The position numbers and the translations under genes are program-made. Of a DNA stretch of 64,000 nucleotides, positions 35,189 through 44,830 are shown piece after piece (positions within the stretch are counted from its first letter, which is position 1; each line of letters starts with the position of its first letter). The notes below the pieces were generated by a model, which saw nothing but the letters and a program-made list of their open reading frames with translations, was not told where the DNA came from and made no database searches. The DNA is from Ectobius pallidus (Eukaryota > Arthropoda > Insecta > Blattodea > Ectobiidae): positions 13,300,451-13,364,450 of the forward strand of contig CAXKWD010000011.1 in the NCBI GenBank assembly GCA_964059195.1. The letters are read 5' to 3'.

Positions 35189-35649
35189 TGTAATGCAGAC
35201 AAAAAAGGAGACTGAAAACTGGTACGTATTAGCCTACTTTGAAATTTATTTCATTAATTTAATGTTTATGCCCAATTAATAGAAATTTAATTTTTAAATT
35301 AATGCAATTTTTTCACGTTTTATAGGGACACGCATGGACTACAAAATATTATATTGAAGTGGTGAAGCAATCTCACAGAAGCAAATGCTTTAAAATTAGA
35401 TGTCCATTACAAGCAAAACTGTGAATAATATGTAAAATTCTTAAAAACACGATCCTGATTGCATTCATGCGATGTAGTAATTTACTTTCATTAAACGTTT
35501 AAAAGTGGAACATTTATTATTAGAAAATACTTTCTTTTATTAGGTCATATTTACGATTTTTTGGGTCATATTTAGTCATTTTTAAGGGCATATTTAAGGT
35601 CATATTTTCCAGTTTTTTAGGTCATAAACATCCGAACCCTAGTTATGAC

Positions 35650-36780
35650 GAATAAATTCATCATGTCAGTCTGAGCATTTGGACGCCTTCATTTGAATAA
35701 CCGGTATTAGAAAAGAGATGTTTTACAATGGTAATAATTATAGTTACGGTGCTCAAGGGAAAATAGTTCATAAAACTAAGTTTACATGTTTTATTACTTA
35801 CACAAAAGTGTAATTGAGGAAAGTGATTTGTCATCTTCGTGGATCGTCGTCTGACTTGAACAAGTTCACAACACAAAGGTTAAGCGTTCCTAATGTCTGT
35901 TTAAACCATTGTTGCTTCGAGCATTTCATTATTTAGCCAGCTAAGAGTATATGCAAGTGAGGCATAAATACAGGAAAATAATTTTAATTTCTTGAAACTG
36001 GATGGGTAATGGAATTAGCCCGTTTGTTAAACCTTCATATAATTTTGCCTAGAGGTTTGCCGGATGTTGAGTAAATGCTTCTGTAAACGGCAAGGAAATT
36101 ATATGACAAAGTTAATTTCAGAGATTTCCATGTTTCTTGGAGTTCTGATATCAGCTATTCTGGCAGGTCTTACTTGTGTTTGCGGTTTTGCAAGATTTAT
36201 TTGCGAACTCCGGTTTGCGTTTTTGTGCGATTAGTCCTGGCTCAACGTTTAAATGTATAGGAATGAGGGACTTATCTGTTGGTTTTCCCTCATGTTGTTA
36301 AGATTTTCTACATATATCTTTTTATAGATCGCAGTGGTTGGAACACATCACATGACTTATTGTTTTATTCTTTGAAAGTTGTAATTGTATGTACGATTTT
36401 AGAATGTTAAATGAGGGATACAAAAATAACGCTTTTATGATACTCGTTATCGCCAGTATCCTAGTCACGAGGAAAATTATTAAATAAAGAAAGATTTAAT
36501 CTGCTTGATGCAATCCAGCCGGCTGTAGGATAGGCCTATGCGCTATATGCCGCGAAACTAATCCAGTCGCTCCTAAACTGTCAGCGTAATCAACTTTGTA
36601 CTGTGAAAACTATATAAAAAAATTACACTATAAAACAAAAATTCACTTCAATAACTTACACATTCGAGCTTGAAGGATTCTTGCCTTGGTTAAAACAGCT
36701 CCTGTACATAGTAAACATTAACTTTGCAAATATCTCATACTTTTTTGAAAGTTTTAGATCTTTTTTACTATAATATTTAT
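35650..36780. other. Unassigned sequence
   Basis: No gene or repeat border could be supported. Confidence 0.4.
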
Positions 36781-36784
36781 ATAG

Positions 36785-37068
36785 GATATTTTCCCGGGCT
36801 ACTAATCAGGTGGTGAATTGGATAAATTCCGACGTTTCGAAGCCAATCTGAGGCTCCATTGTCATGGAGAATGAAATGCCGGGACCAGACCAGACCAAAT
36901 AAGCTAACTGAGATCAGAGCATTGCGGGCGAAGCCCGGAATGCGATGATCTCGACTCCGAGTCCATACCTGCATACGAAATGCATTGCTGGAAATGAAAA
37001 CGGGTTCCTATCCTATAACTTATATTTGCTTACGCTAACTGTGTTTAGCATAGGGCTTGAACCTATGC
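36785..37068 (-). mobile_element. Interspersed repeat with SINE-like head remnant
   Basis: On the minus strand a B-box-like GGTTCAAGCCC lies near 37044-37054, and a moderately GC-rich body extends to about 36785, ending near a stretch with TAGTAGCCCGGGAAAATATCC. It abuts the 3' end of the LINE to its right. Boundaries and family are uncertain. Confidence 0.4.
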
Positions 37069-37140
37069 AGGGCAACTGTATTTTATTTTTGGGGTTCGGG
37101 CCGTGTCCCTTTTTAACTTAAAGTTCCGGTATTCACCTTA

Positions 37141-37172
37141 CGACCAGGGAAAACCACGGAAAACCCTGGTCG
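37141..37172. repeat. 9 bp inverted repeat in LINE 3' UTR
   Basis: CGACCAGGG and CCCTGGTCG flank a 14-base loop. It could fold in the element RNA, possibly for recognition by reverse transcriptase; that role is inference. Confidence 0.7.
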
Positions 37173-37321
37173 GAACTAGCAAAGGGGATTTGGTCATGGT
37201 CTTCCATTCTGCAATGTCTGGTTGGGGTTGAACCAACCAGTTGGGATACGTTTCGGCTGAAGGCTTCTACGTATTTGGAGGGGGCATTGTTAGGCTGAAG
37301 GCCTCAAAAGTTTTGACGATT

Positions 37322-37548
37322 TTACTCGTCCCTTGGGAAGCGCAAGCGCTTTCCAAGTTGCCTTTCTAAAGGGATCTCAGCATCGAGAAGCTTTGAGTCG
37401 GAACTCTGTGCAATACTTCTGATGTCGTTGGCAGTTGGAGAAACCTTTAGGTCCTCCAGAATCTGCCTGTTATAGACGCAGTTATACGCCTATATCAGGC
37501 GAGGACAGTGCTGTGAACTCCATCGGCGTTCCAGTGAGCGAGTCTCAT
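37322..37548 (-). pseudogene. LINE ORF2 remnant: N-terminal and C-terminal ends only
   Basis: From ATG 37548, which overlaps nothing and lies 22 bp after the ORF1 stop, the frame reads MRLAHWNADGVHSTVLA and stops at 37495. The LxxWNAxGV pattern is the start of the endonuclease domain of jockey-like LINEs. A second frame follows (about 37482 to stop at 37322) containing QILEDLKVS and ERQLGKRLRFPRDE, which looks like an ORF2 C-terminus. The two are in different frames. Endonuclease body and reverse transcriptase, about 2.5 kb in intact relatives, are missing. Confidence 0.65.
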
Positions 37549-37569
37549 GAAGGGCCATGCGTTCCTTGC

Positions 37570-39384
37570 TTAGTTTGCATTGCCATATCCAGCCAGGAAA
37601 AGGGCTATGACTTTGAGAACTGCCTTGGGACGGGCATTCCCAGTGGGAAGGAATGGAGCTTGTTTTAGCAGACACTTGGTCACCTCAAAACAATCTTCCA
37701 AAGGAAGGTCATCGATAAGTTGCTTTAACTTTTCGGAATAACTGTCCGGTGTGGTTGGTTCGGGTCCCGGAGCAGTTGGATTGCTATCAGACGACATCTG
37801 CGATGCGCCTGAGTCGCTAGGGATCTGGGGTGGTAGAGTGGGTGGCTGGTTATGGACCATACGCCCCCGCTCGGTAACATGGTTCCAACCGGGTCCAAGC
37901 TTCTCCTGCTCAGAGGAGAGACTGGGTGCAATGCCATTCTTCACAGCAGAAACGGAGCGTGAGCTCCCAGAACCTCTGGGTCCCGCCTTAGTGCGCTTCG
38001 CCGCTGCCCCTTTAACTTGCTTCCACTTACTGCAACCCTTATAGTTGGCAGTGTGGGAGGAGTTGCAGTTACAGCACCTCACTGCGTCCTTGGGCGTACT
38101 ACAACCCCCTGAGGGGTGGTCTCCGCCACAAGCGACACACCTTGGAGTGTAACCACAATTACGCTTTGTGTGACCAAAGCGTTGGCAGTTGCGGCATTGT
38201 AGAGGGCCGCTCGGAGCGTGGTAAGATTCCACAGAGATGTGCAGACCACACAAAGTGGTGAGAGCTCTCACCTTCGCTGCCGAGGGTCCACGCGACACTG
38301 ACACAATAAAGTGCGGCGTTAAAGGCCTATCCTTCGCAGGATCGGCGTCGCGCCGCTGCGACCGAAGTTGCAGTACAGAGAGTACGGGAACTCCAAGTGC
38401 AATGAGCTCCTCGCGTACATCTTCTGTTGGCATGCGACGCCCTAGGTTCTTCAGGAGCAGTCTGACAGACCGCTCCTCCGGCTGAGAGTAGGTATGGAAC
38501 CTGACTCCCTTCTCCGGTTCGATGGCGCGGAGAGCGGAGATGGTGGCCCGGAAACAATCGGCAGTATCCGGAACTAGCAAAAGAGCATCGCCCCGCATAG
38601 CCGCCGTGCCGTTACCACCAGTCTTTTCTCGCAACCATCTCAAAAAATTCCTAGCGTTTGTCACACCAGTGACATACACAGGGACCTTGTTGCGGAGCTT
38701 CCCTGCGGGAATGGCAGCAACATCCGCTTGGGCGTGTAGTGTGGTGCCAATAGGCGTGTCTAAGTGACTGTCAGACTCGCTGTGCGAGCGCCCTAGTGCA
38801 GAGTCCATCGACTCTGCGGTAACTGGTGAACCAGTGACCTTGGCTTTGACAGTGTTAGGCCCACATGCCGTGTTAGGAGCAGTAGGCTGGGCTTGCAAGG
38901 CCGCAGCATACAGTGCTCTTTCCTGGGTTTGACCCAGTTGGCTTCCACTGGAAGTGGATTGTTCGCCCGCGGAGAGAGAGACTACGGGGGTCTCTAGGCC
39001 TTGAGCGGCTTTTTCAGCCACAGTCAGGGACGCGTTCCCGGCTAAGGACAATGGCCCAAGAGCCGGGCGCCGAGTGGCTGGTTCCAACGAACCAGCAGAG
39101 GTAGGTGAAACTGCCTCAGTGGCCTTGCGTTTTGCTGTGGCCTTCGCAAAATCCCCGGACGAGCCAGGTTGCTGCCCGGCTGGCGCAGTGCCAGCGGGTC
39201 GTTCGCTCGGCCTGTTTGCCGGACTGGCGGCTGCCTTACCGGACTTCTTCGACGCTGAAGTTCGTTTCTTCTGCTTCTTCTGCTGCTCCTGGTAGATGGC
39301 GCTCATCTCCTTCTCCAGCTTCTCGCGTAGAGTCGGGGGTATCCTGGAGTAGTTCTGCTCGAAGAATTCCAGGGAGTCTGCCAT
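37570..39384 (-). CDS. LINE ORF1 (Gag-like) protein with PRE_C2HC region and three zinc knuckles
   Basis: ORF1 proteins of jockey-type LINEs bind element RNA and form particles. I start it at ATG 39384 (MADSLEFFEQ), which sits in a good context (GCAGCCATGG); an ATG 69 bp upstream is in frame but lies in leader sequence. The 604-residue protein has a short charged, coiled N-terminus, a long Ala/Ser/Pro/Thr-rich basic linker to about residue 215, a folded region at about 225-365 including the PRE_C2HC-like part (about 295-365), then three Cys/His knuckles at about 396-445: CRNCQRFGHTKRNC, CVACGGDHPSGGC and CCNCNSSHTANYKGC. The frame is GC-rich and uninterrupted, in sharp contrast to the AT-rich surroundings. 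An intact ORF1 beside a dead ORF2 means either a very recent deletion derivative or selection on ORF1 itself. Confidence 0.9.
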   Translation of the reverse strand: MADSLEFFEQNYSRIPPTLREKLEKEMSAIYQEQQKKQKKRTSASKKSGKAAASPANRPSERPAGTAPAGQQPGSSGDFAKATAKRKATEAVSPTSAGSLEPATRRPALGPLSLAGNASLTVAEKAAQGLETPVVSLSAGEQSTSSGSQLGQTQERALYAAALQAQPTAPNTACGPNTVKAKVTGSPVTAESMDSALGRSHSESDSHLDTPIGTTLHAQADVAAIPAGKLRNKVPVYVTGVTNARNFLRWLREKTGGNGTAAMRGDALLLVPDTADCFRATISALRAIEPEKGVRFHTYSQPEERSVRLLLKNLGRRMPTEDVREELIALGVPVLSVLQLRSQRRDADPAKDRPLTPHFIVSVSRGPSAAKVRALTTLCGLHISVESYHAPSGPLQCRNCQRFGHTKRNCGYTPRCVACGGDHPSGGCSTPKDAVRCCNCNSSHTANYKGCSKWKQVKGAAAKRTKAGPRGSGSSRSVSAVKNGIAPSLSSEQEKLGPGWNHVTERGRMVHNQPPTLPPQIPSDSGASQMSSDSNPTAPGPEPTTPDSYSEKLKQLIDDLPLEDCFEVTKCLLKQAPFLPTGNARPKAVLKVIALFLAGYGNAN

Positions 39385-39439
39385 GGCTGCCGCATGTAGA
39401 GGAGACCTAGAAAAAATAGAGAAAGGTTGGATGGAATGG

Positions 39440-39715
39440 GAAAGGTGGAACAAGCAAGCTCTTTCTGAAGTGCCCTGAAAAGGGCCGTTCGTAGTGTTCT
39501 AAAAAGAACAGCTACGAAGGGTGGGTTGGATAGAAGGGGGAAGGTAGAACAAGCTAGCTCTTCCTGAAAAGCCCTGAAAAGGGCCGTCCGTAGAGTTCTA
39601 AAAAGAACAGCTACGAAAGGTGGGTTAAGGAAGGAAAGTAAAGGATGCTCTTTCGGAAAGCCCTTAGAAGGGCGGAAGTTAAGTTCTAAAAAGAACTTTA
39701 AGTTCAGGCGGTATG
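39440..39715 (-). repeat. Three tandem leader repeats with histone-like stem-loops
   Basis: The ORF1 leader repeats a unit of about 90-99 bp three times. Each unit has two hairpins. Hairpin A reads, on the coding strand, GCCCTTTTCAGGGC (39472-39485, 39571-39584) or GCCCTTCTAAGGGC (39660-39673). Hairpin B reads GTTCTTTTTAGAAC (39496-39509, 39595-39608, and within 39681-39698). About 5-13 bases after each hairpin A is a purine motif: AGAAAGAGC, GGAAGAGC or GAAAGAGC. Stem, UUUC-type loop and spacing match the 3' processing signal of replication-dependent histone mRNAs. Confidence 0.8.
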
Positions 39716-39920
39716 CGCTGAACAAATGGAGATCTAAGATCGATCACCAACAGTAGTCCGTAATAGAGGCTTCCCTCTCAGCCAACTGAAGAGATCAGTA
39801 GTCCGGTGAACTCAGATGCTCTCTGCTCTGCTGACTGCTGTGTGACTCTGTGCCTCGTCTGTTCGCTGAGTTTTCTGTTCTGTTCTGTTCTGTCGAAATG
39901 CCGGGACTAGATGGGGTGTA

Positions 39921-39987
39921 CTTATATAGGACTGCTGTAACTGGGGACATCCGGATTGGAGAAAAGATTTATTGGAGACCAACCAAT
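39921..39987 (-). promoter_or_regulatory. TATA and CCAAT promoter cluster upstream of ORF1
   Basis: On the minus strand TATATAAG lies at 39921-39928. CCAAT motifs lie upstream at 39955-39959 and 39971-39975 and, in the other orientation, at 39983-39987. This spacing is typical of RNA polymerase II promoters including histone genes. A TATA box outside the transcript is unusual for a LINE, whose promoters are internal. Transcription would start near 39895-39900. Confidence 0.6.
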
Positions 39988-40238
39988 CAGGATACAGATG
40001 GGTGAAGGGAGAACAGGTGTCAAGGTGAGAAATAGAAACGGTGCAAATAAGGACCAACGGTCATTAGGTAGTGACAATAAATTATTATTATATAGGTGGT
40101 GGTTGGAAAACGATAAAAATTGAAAAAATTTGGAAAAATGGAAAAACGGTCCAAATCAGGGCCAATGTTTTTATTTTTAATTATTCTGGACAACATCATG
40201 CAACAATATTTATTTTAAAATTTCATCTTATTTTATTT

Positions 40239-40863
40239 ACAAGGGTAAGTAAAGAATTATCCACACTCTCTTTTTTTTAATTTAAAGCAACAACAATAAA
40301 AACTTCTAATTAACTCATTTTTCAACACACCCCCTTGCTTCTCAATACACTTGATCCATGATTGCACAAGCTTCCTGATGCCCTCAAAAAAGTTTTTCGA
40401 CTTCATTTCTTTGATCTGTGGTGAATCGATAAGTGCACCAAAAAAGATGGCAATCTAATGGGGCGAGATCGGGAGAACATGCTCTAACACCTCAAAACAC
40501 AGTTTTGCAATAGTTTGAGCAGTGTGGGCTGCAGTGTGGGGGAGTGCATTGTCATGCAACAACTTTTCAATCTATTCGTTCGCGCTTCGCCTTGGTAAAA
40601 CATTCCCCCATATTGTGCGGAAAGTCTCCAATGGATATCGGCTCTGATACACCTTCAGAAGACAAAATGCAGATCACTGCACGCTGTTCTTCTTTGGGGC
40701 AAACGCTGAGCGGTGCAGCCATATTTAATGTGCAACAGCGCAACACTAAGTGGAGTCATAAAGGTGAAACATTCCACAAGGGGAGACAAATTAACAAAAT
40801 GTCGACGTACAGCCAACCAACAAAAGATTAAACAAAAAAGCGGGTACTTATTGGCATACCCTC
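40239..40863 (-). mobile_element. Second mariner-type element, internally deleted
   Basis: The right end (GAGGGTATGCCAATAAGT on the minus strand) is clear; a weaker match AAGGGTAAGT near 40242 may be the left end. TA is present at both edges. Inside are N-terminal and middle transposase fragments of a family different from that at 9293-9960. Confidence 0.65.
40325..40722 (-). pseudogene. Mariner transposase remnant
   Basis: From ATG 40722 the minus strand reads MAAPLSVCPKEEQRAVIC and SSEGVSEPISI, the mariner-type N-terminus, up to a stop near 40565. It then passes into the catalytic-core segment LHDNALPHTAAHTAQTIA, which holds one Asp of the DDD triad, followed by VLEHVLPISPH and a stop. A further shifted segment (SLCNHGSSVL frame shifted) and a stop end the remnant. 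Several frame breaks and a deletion of the N-to-core linker make it inactive. Confidence 0.75.
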
Positions 40864-41457
40864 ATATTTATTGATTTATTACTACTACACTAGCAGCTGC
40901 TGCCAACTGGGTTGCGGCCACTAGATAAAAATTGCCCTATAGATGTTGTAACTATTATGATGGTTAATAATTATAAGTAATTTAAAAAATTAGACTTAGA
41001 ATTTACTTATTACAGGTGGATTTACTATAAATATTTGCCAGCTAAGGAGCAATTCTGACCGAAAGAATTGCATTGTTTTTCTGTTGTCCTTCTATTCCTT
41101 ACAAAAACACCCATGCTCGAGGCGGGACATGAACCCACAACCTATCCAAAGAAGCATGCGTAAGCTATCACGGCTAAGTAGATCGATCTGAGTGAAAGAA
41201 TTAACTGCTCATGTTCAATAGCTTTAGATTTATTGACGAGCGTATAAATCTACGTAAGATTATACCGTTATAAGAAGCGAATTTAAAAACTGAAGGTTAA
41301 TATTAATTTTGAATACAATTTAAATCACAAGTGAATACCAAATCCGATTAAATCAGAAAAAAAATGTACCTAGTCTGCTGATTTAAGAAAATTTATCTTA
41401 CCAAGTGGGATAATCTGACTATCTCAGACTGAAGTTTACAAATCTGATTATGGTAAT

Positions 41458-41503
<46 letters not shown>

Positions 41504-42700
41504 GAAACAAATGAATTAGGATACAAAGTCATGTAGTGACAAATGTTAGCAGATTCCGACTTCACCTTCCGTCTGACTTCACCTTTCCATCTTAGCCTAC
41601 ACACGGCCAGTGTGAAATAATTATCATTCCAATAATATTGTAGTCTGTGTAAGTTCTTTGAATAGAATGATGAATCAGCTGACAGAACAAATGACGATCG
41701 GACGTGCAAGTGTATGCATGTGCACCATTATTGAGTTCGTTAAAGTTTACATGGAATTGCATTCAATCTGAATCCAATCTGTTCCTCAATTTTCAGAGCC
41801 GTATGCACCCTGAATGAAAACATACTAAATATCTGAGCCTGCCATAGAAAATGTCTAACGGTTTGCAAGTCACTTTTAAGAACGAGAATGTATAACATGA
41901 TTTAATTTACATTGACATTTTTTGTACAGACAATAATTTCCTAGAGAAACCAAAAAACCCCTTGGGTATGTTAGGATGGCAGGTTCCTTATGAACCAGAC
42001 AAGAAAATCAGAATAATTCTGAAAAAAAACTTTTAAAGTGGTTTTGTTTGGAGATAGGAGAATAATGATAATTTTAGACCAGTTTTTCTTTATTTTCCTG
42101 AAAAATAAAATATCTTATAGCCTATTATTTTCATGTGTACAAAGTTTTAGTCCTGGTAATTGTAAATATTGATTTATTTTTCAGTGAATGTCAAGATAAC
42201 GCCACTAAAATAAATAGTTTTCCGAATATTTCAAGTAGTGAAATATTTTCAGTTAGCTTTATTGATGTTTTGTAATATTTTATATGTTCTATTCCTGTAA
42301 TATTTCAATGCAGGTTTAGACAAGAAGTGTTTAATACCTCCCATGTAATAAACCGTAATAATGTTTGTTGTTGGACAGTAACGGACTTGAAATGTGCAGT
42401 GCTGGTGAGGGTGATGAAGTTGTGAATACAGACAGCAAAGGTACATCCTTCTCGAGATAAGCGTTGCATGGCCACCTGCTTTCTCATTTCACTCACTGTC
42501 ATCACTTCTCTCTCTCTCTACCTCCCTCTTAATCTCATTCCCTTTCCTTCTCCGTCTCCGTGTGAAACTACACTGCGTAAATTAAGGCAGAATGTGGAGA
42601 GGTAACGAAGAGTGTTCACGATGATGATGATGATGATGATGATCGTGAATGTGATTAGGTAGGGTACGTTCGATTTCCTTAGCTGAAGTATATCTATAAA
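40864..42700. other. Mostly unassigned, with a SINE head and an (AAT)n run
   Basis: A minus-strand SINE-like head with B box GGGTTCATGTCCC lies at about 41110-41190. An (AAT)n array spans about 41460-41503. No gene is visible. Confidence 0.5.
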
Positions 42701-42702
42701 TT

Positions 42703-42770
42703 TAAACTCCGTGGCGCTACATTCCTTGTGAGAGTGGAACTACCATCTGACCGCTACATCGTCTACCATA
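42703..42770 (-). repeat. Solo copy of the LINE 3' module
   Basis: On the minus strand it runs from ATGGTAGACGATG to GTAGCGCCACGGAGTTT and matches the segment 6627-6692 in the 3' UTR of the I-group LINE, with some substitutions in the middle. No other part of that LINE is next to it. Confidence 0.75.
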
Positions 42771-42849
42771 TGCAGATGGCAAGATTAGGGACATGTGTTT
42801 AGTATACCTACCTGTTTAAGGCTTTCGTGGCAGGACCGTAACTTCTTTA

Positions 42850-42970
42850 CTAAGCAGGTCCTCGGATGGCAACAAGATGTTCAGTGTACACAGAAAAATC
42901 CCAGGAGGTACCGGATATCGAACCCAAAACTGGGGATCCGAACTACTAGATCACGCAGGAGGTTGAATTG
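42850..42970 (-). mobile_element. SINE head remnant with B box
   Basis: The minus strand has GGGTTCGATATCCGG preceded by a tRNA-like stretch GATCTAGTAGTTCGGATCC. A GT then TA microsatellite follows at about 42971-43011 on the plus strand. Confidence 0.5.
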
Positions 42971-42972
42971 TT

Positions 42973-43011
<39 letters not shown>

Positions 43012-43184
43012 CTTTGGTTCTAGGAAGGAAGTGTTTTTTCGTAAAATATTAAAAGGGGTGAGAACAGAATAGAATGTTAAAAATTCCTAGCACTTTTATT
43101 ATACCTCATATAAGTGAAGGTATTGCATAGCCAAACAGAGGAATTTAATTTATCCACTATATATTTTAAGTACACCGTTGTGAC

Positions 43185-43615
43185 ATAGGGGATGCGTTCG
43201 CTCCTCTCTTGAAGAGGGCCCCGTTCGAATCCTGGTTGGGACGAGTTATCTAGGTGGAAATTTGTTCACGGTTTTTCCTGACCTGTAAGAAAAATATCGG
43301 GTAACTTTAGGCTCTTGTAGTTCCCGGATATCATCTGGCCGTCATTATCATCTTCATTTTCATCCCATCCTCGCCTTGTTAAGAGTGAATGTGTGTGTGT
43401 GTGAAAGGTGTGTCTCGTCCTATGTGTTCGTGTTGTCTCGGAGGTGGCCCCGGCATTGGGCTGATCAGTTATTCTAGGAGGCCCTGCATGTCCTTTTGGG
43501 GTAAAAAATGTATGTATGTGATCCATAGATAATCATTTTCCCGAGAGGTCGCGGCCCTGTAAGGCTCGGGCGGCATGGGTAGCTTAAATGTCCCTAAAAG
43601 TGAGGTAAAACTAAG
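43185..43615 (+). mobile_element. Dispersed repeat C, copy 1 (SINE-like)
   Basis: It starts with a tRNA-like head containing the B box GTTCGAATCC at about 43211-43220 and continues as a roughly 380 bp body that also occurs on the minus strand at 48535-49075. The shared body includes GATATCATCTGG, CATTATCATCTT and GGGCGGCATGGG in the same order. Confidence 0.75.
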
Positions 43616-43727
43616 GTAAAAAGGAAAATAATACTTTTTAATCAATGAGAAAGCCTGTGTTTTTTGAGGATAGGGGGAATCAGTGACTTGGATTATGCAG
43701 GGACAATTGAATAAGATGTTACTGGAG

Positions 43728-44018
43728 TTACGGTGTTAGGCATAGTGACTGTGCACCGAGAGGAATTTTAGAAATCCTCGTGTGCATTATCTTAATTGGT
43801 GTTTCTGGAGTTTGAGTTTGAGGTTGAGTTGAACACAGCTCAGGTGAAGAGGAGGTGGATGTAAACTTAACAATTCCAGCATGCATCATTGCTTGTACTC
43901 TCTGTACTCTCTGTAGTGTCTTAATTACATCTCCTTCTGTTTTAATAAGGTAGGCATTCTCCTTCCAAGTGTCTCGCAACACTTTACTGCCGCTTTTGTA
44001 AACTCGACAGTGGTTCAC
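43728..44018 (-). other. Unassigned 96-codon open frame
   Basis: The frame begins MNHCRVYKSGSKVLRDTWKE and is followed by a Ser/Thr/Pro-rich second half. Its composition is more protein-like than neighbouring random frames, but I do not recognise a family. It could be a decayed transposon fragment or a host exon. Confidence 0.25.
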
Positions 44019-44231
44019 TGTTAACTCTCGCGTTTAACTCAAGAACATAACTATCGAAATTGATCAACTAATTCATGACTAGCCACCACCGTAATGCATT
44101 ATTGAATTAGGGTCCCTGCTTGTCCCGGAACTTATTGCGTTCAAGGAAGCATTTCTTACAGAAGAGGTAACGGGTCGCTGAGACGAAATATGAAATATAG
44201 GCCCATAATCCGAAATCATTCACACTTTCCT

Positions 44232-44830
44232 TTTTATTTATTTATTTATTTAATAATAACTAACATTACAGGTATAAAACTCAATTACAATGTCCATGCC
44301 AAAAATACAATGCATACATACAAAACATTAAAACATAAGATACAAAAGATAAGATTACACAAAAGATAAAAGTAAAAAGTACACAAAAAAACATTACAAG
44401 CAGAAAAAGAAATTCCTAGCTACTTCTGGGTTCCAGCAGTTGCCAGGTTATAATCACAGTACATAATGCCTTTGGGAATTAAGATAAGAAAGAAAGAAAG
44501 AAAGAAAGAAAGAGTGAGGAGAATGTTTGGCATGATACATTAAACCAATACACTAACTACAATTGATTGTAACTACGTTTAGTGATTTTAATTCAGTATT
44601 AAATCAACTTCAACTAAAGCTTTTTTGAATTCATTTTCGGACATGCTAAGTATATCAAAATTTAAAAAGTGAATTTTATTATACAAAGTGGTTACTTTAT
44701 TTAAAGGTGAATTTTTATGAATATCAGTATTTACCCTGGGGTAAAAAATAGCTTCCTGTGTATACTTAGTTTACATGGCACGTAAAAATAACTCTTCTTA
44801 ACAATATTATTATCATCAATTTTTTAATGC
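44232..44830 (-). mobile_element. LINE 3' fragment with (AAAT)n tail
   Basis: The plus-strand left edge is (TTTA)n, which is an (AAAT)n tail on the minus strand. Upstream of it on the minus strand lie an (AAG/CTTT) microsatellite at about 44486-44513 and then the C-terminus of a reverse transcriptase. Confidence 0.65.
44588..44770 (-). pseudogene. LINE reverse transcriptase C-terminus
   Basis: The frame reads YTQEAIFYPRVNTDIHKN, then SPLNKVTTLYNKIHFLN and FDILSMSENEFKKALVE before a stop at 44588. This is the post-thumb C-terminal region common in jockey-like and related LINE proteins. A stop lies just upstream of the readable part, so only about 60 codons survive. It was missed by simple length filters because it lacks an ATG. 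Confidence 0.7.

Larger units (their letters stand above)
34366..35641 (+). mobile_element. Deleted hAT element with 8 bp duplication GTTATGAC
   Basis: The ends TAGGGTTCGGATG and CATCCGAACCCTA are perfect inverted repeats flanked by GTTATGAC at 34358-34365 and 35642-35649. Subterminal regions repeat GGTCATATTT-type boxes many times on both sides, probably transposase-binding sites. The interior encodes only the two ends of a hAT transposase, so it is a non-autonomous derivative of a once complete element. Confidence 0.92.
37070..39900 (-). mobile_element. LINE copy with intact ORF1 and collapsed ORF2
   Basis: In the minus-strand direction this segment holds a structured leader, ORF1, the first codons of ORF2, then directly the last codons of ORF2, a 3' UTR and an AATAAA at about 37083. 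The 3' UTR has a perfect 9 bp inverted repeat CGACCAGGG/CCCTGGTCG at 37141-37172. Loss of nearly all of ORF2 while ORF1 stays open makes it a non-autonomous form. The 5' limit is uncertain; the promoter-like block upstream may or may not belong to it. Confidence 0.75.

Noticed and set aside
38237..39410. Long frames on the plus strand opposite ORF1
   Set aside because: They are shadows of the GC-rich ORF1 on the minus strand and have no domain.
39303..39725. 140-codon frame overlapping the ORF1 start
   Set aside because: It reads through the tandem leader repeats in another frame; the repetition explains its protein-like look.
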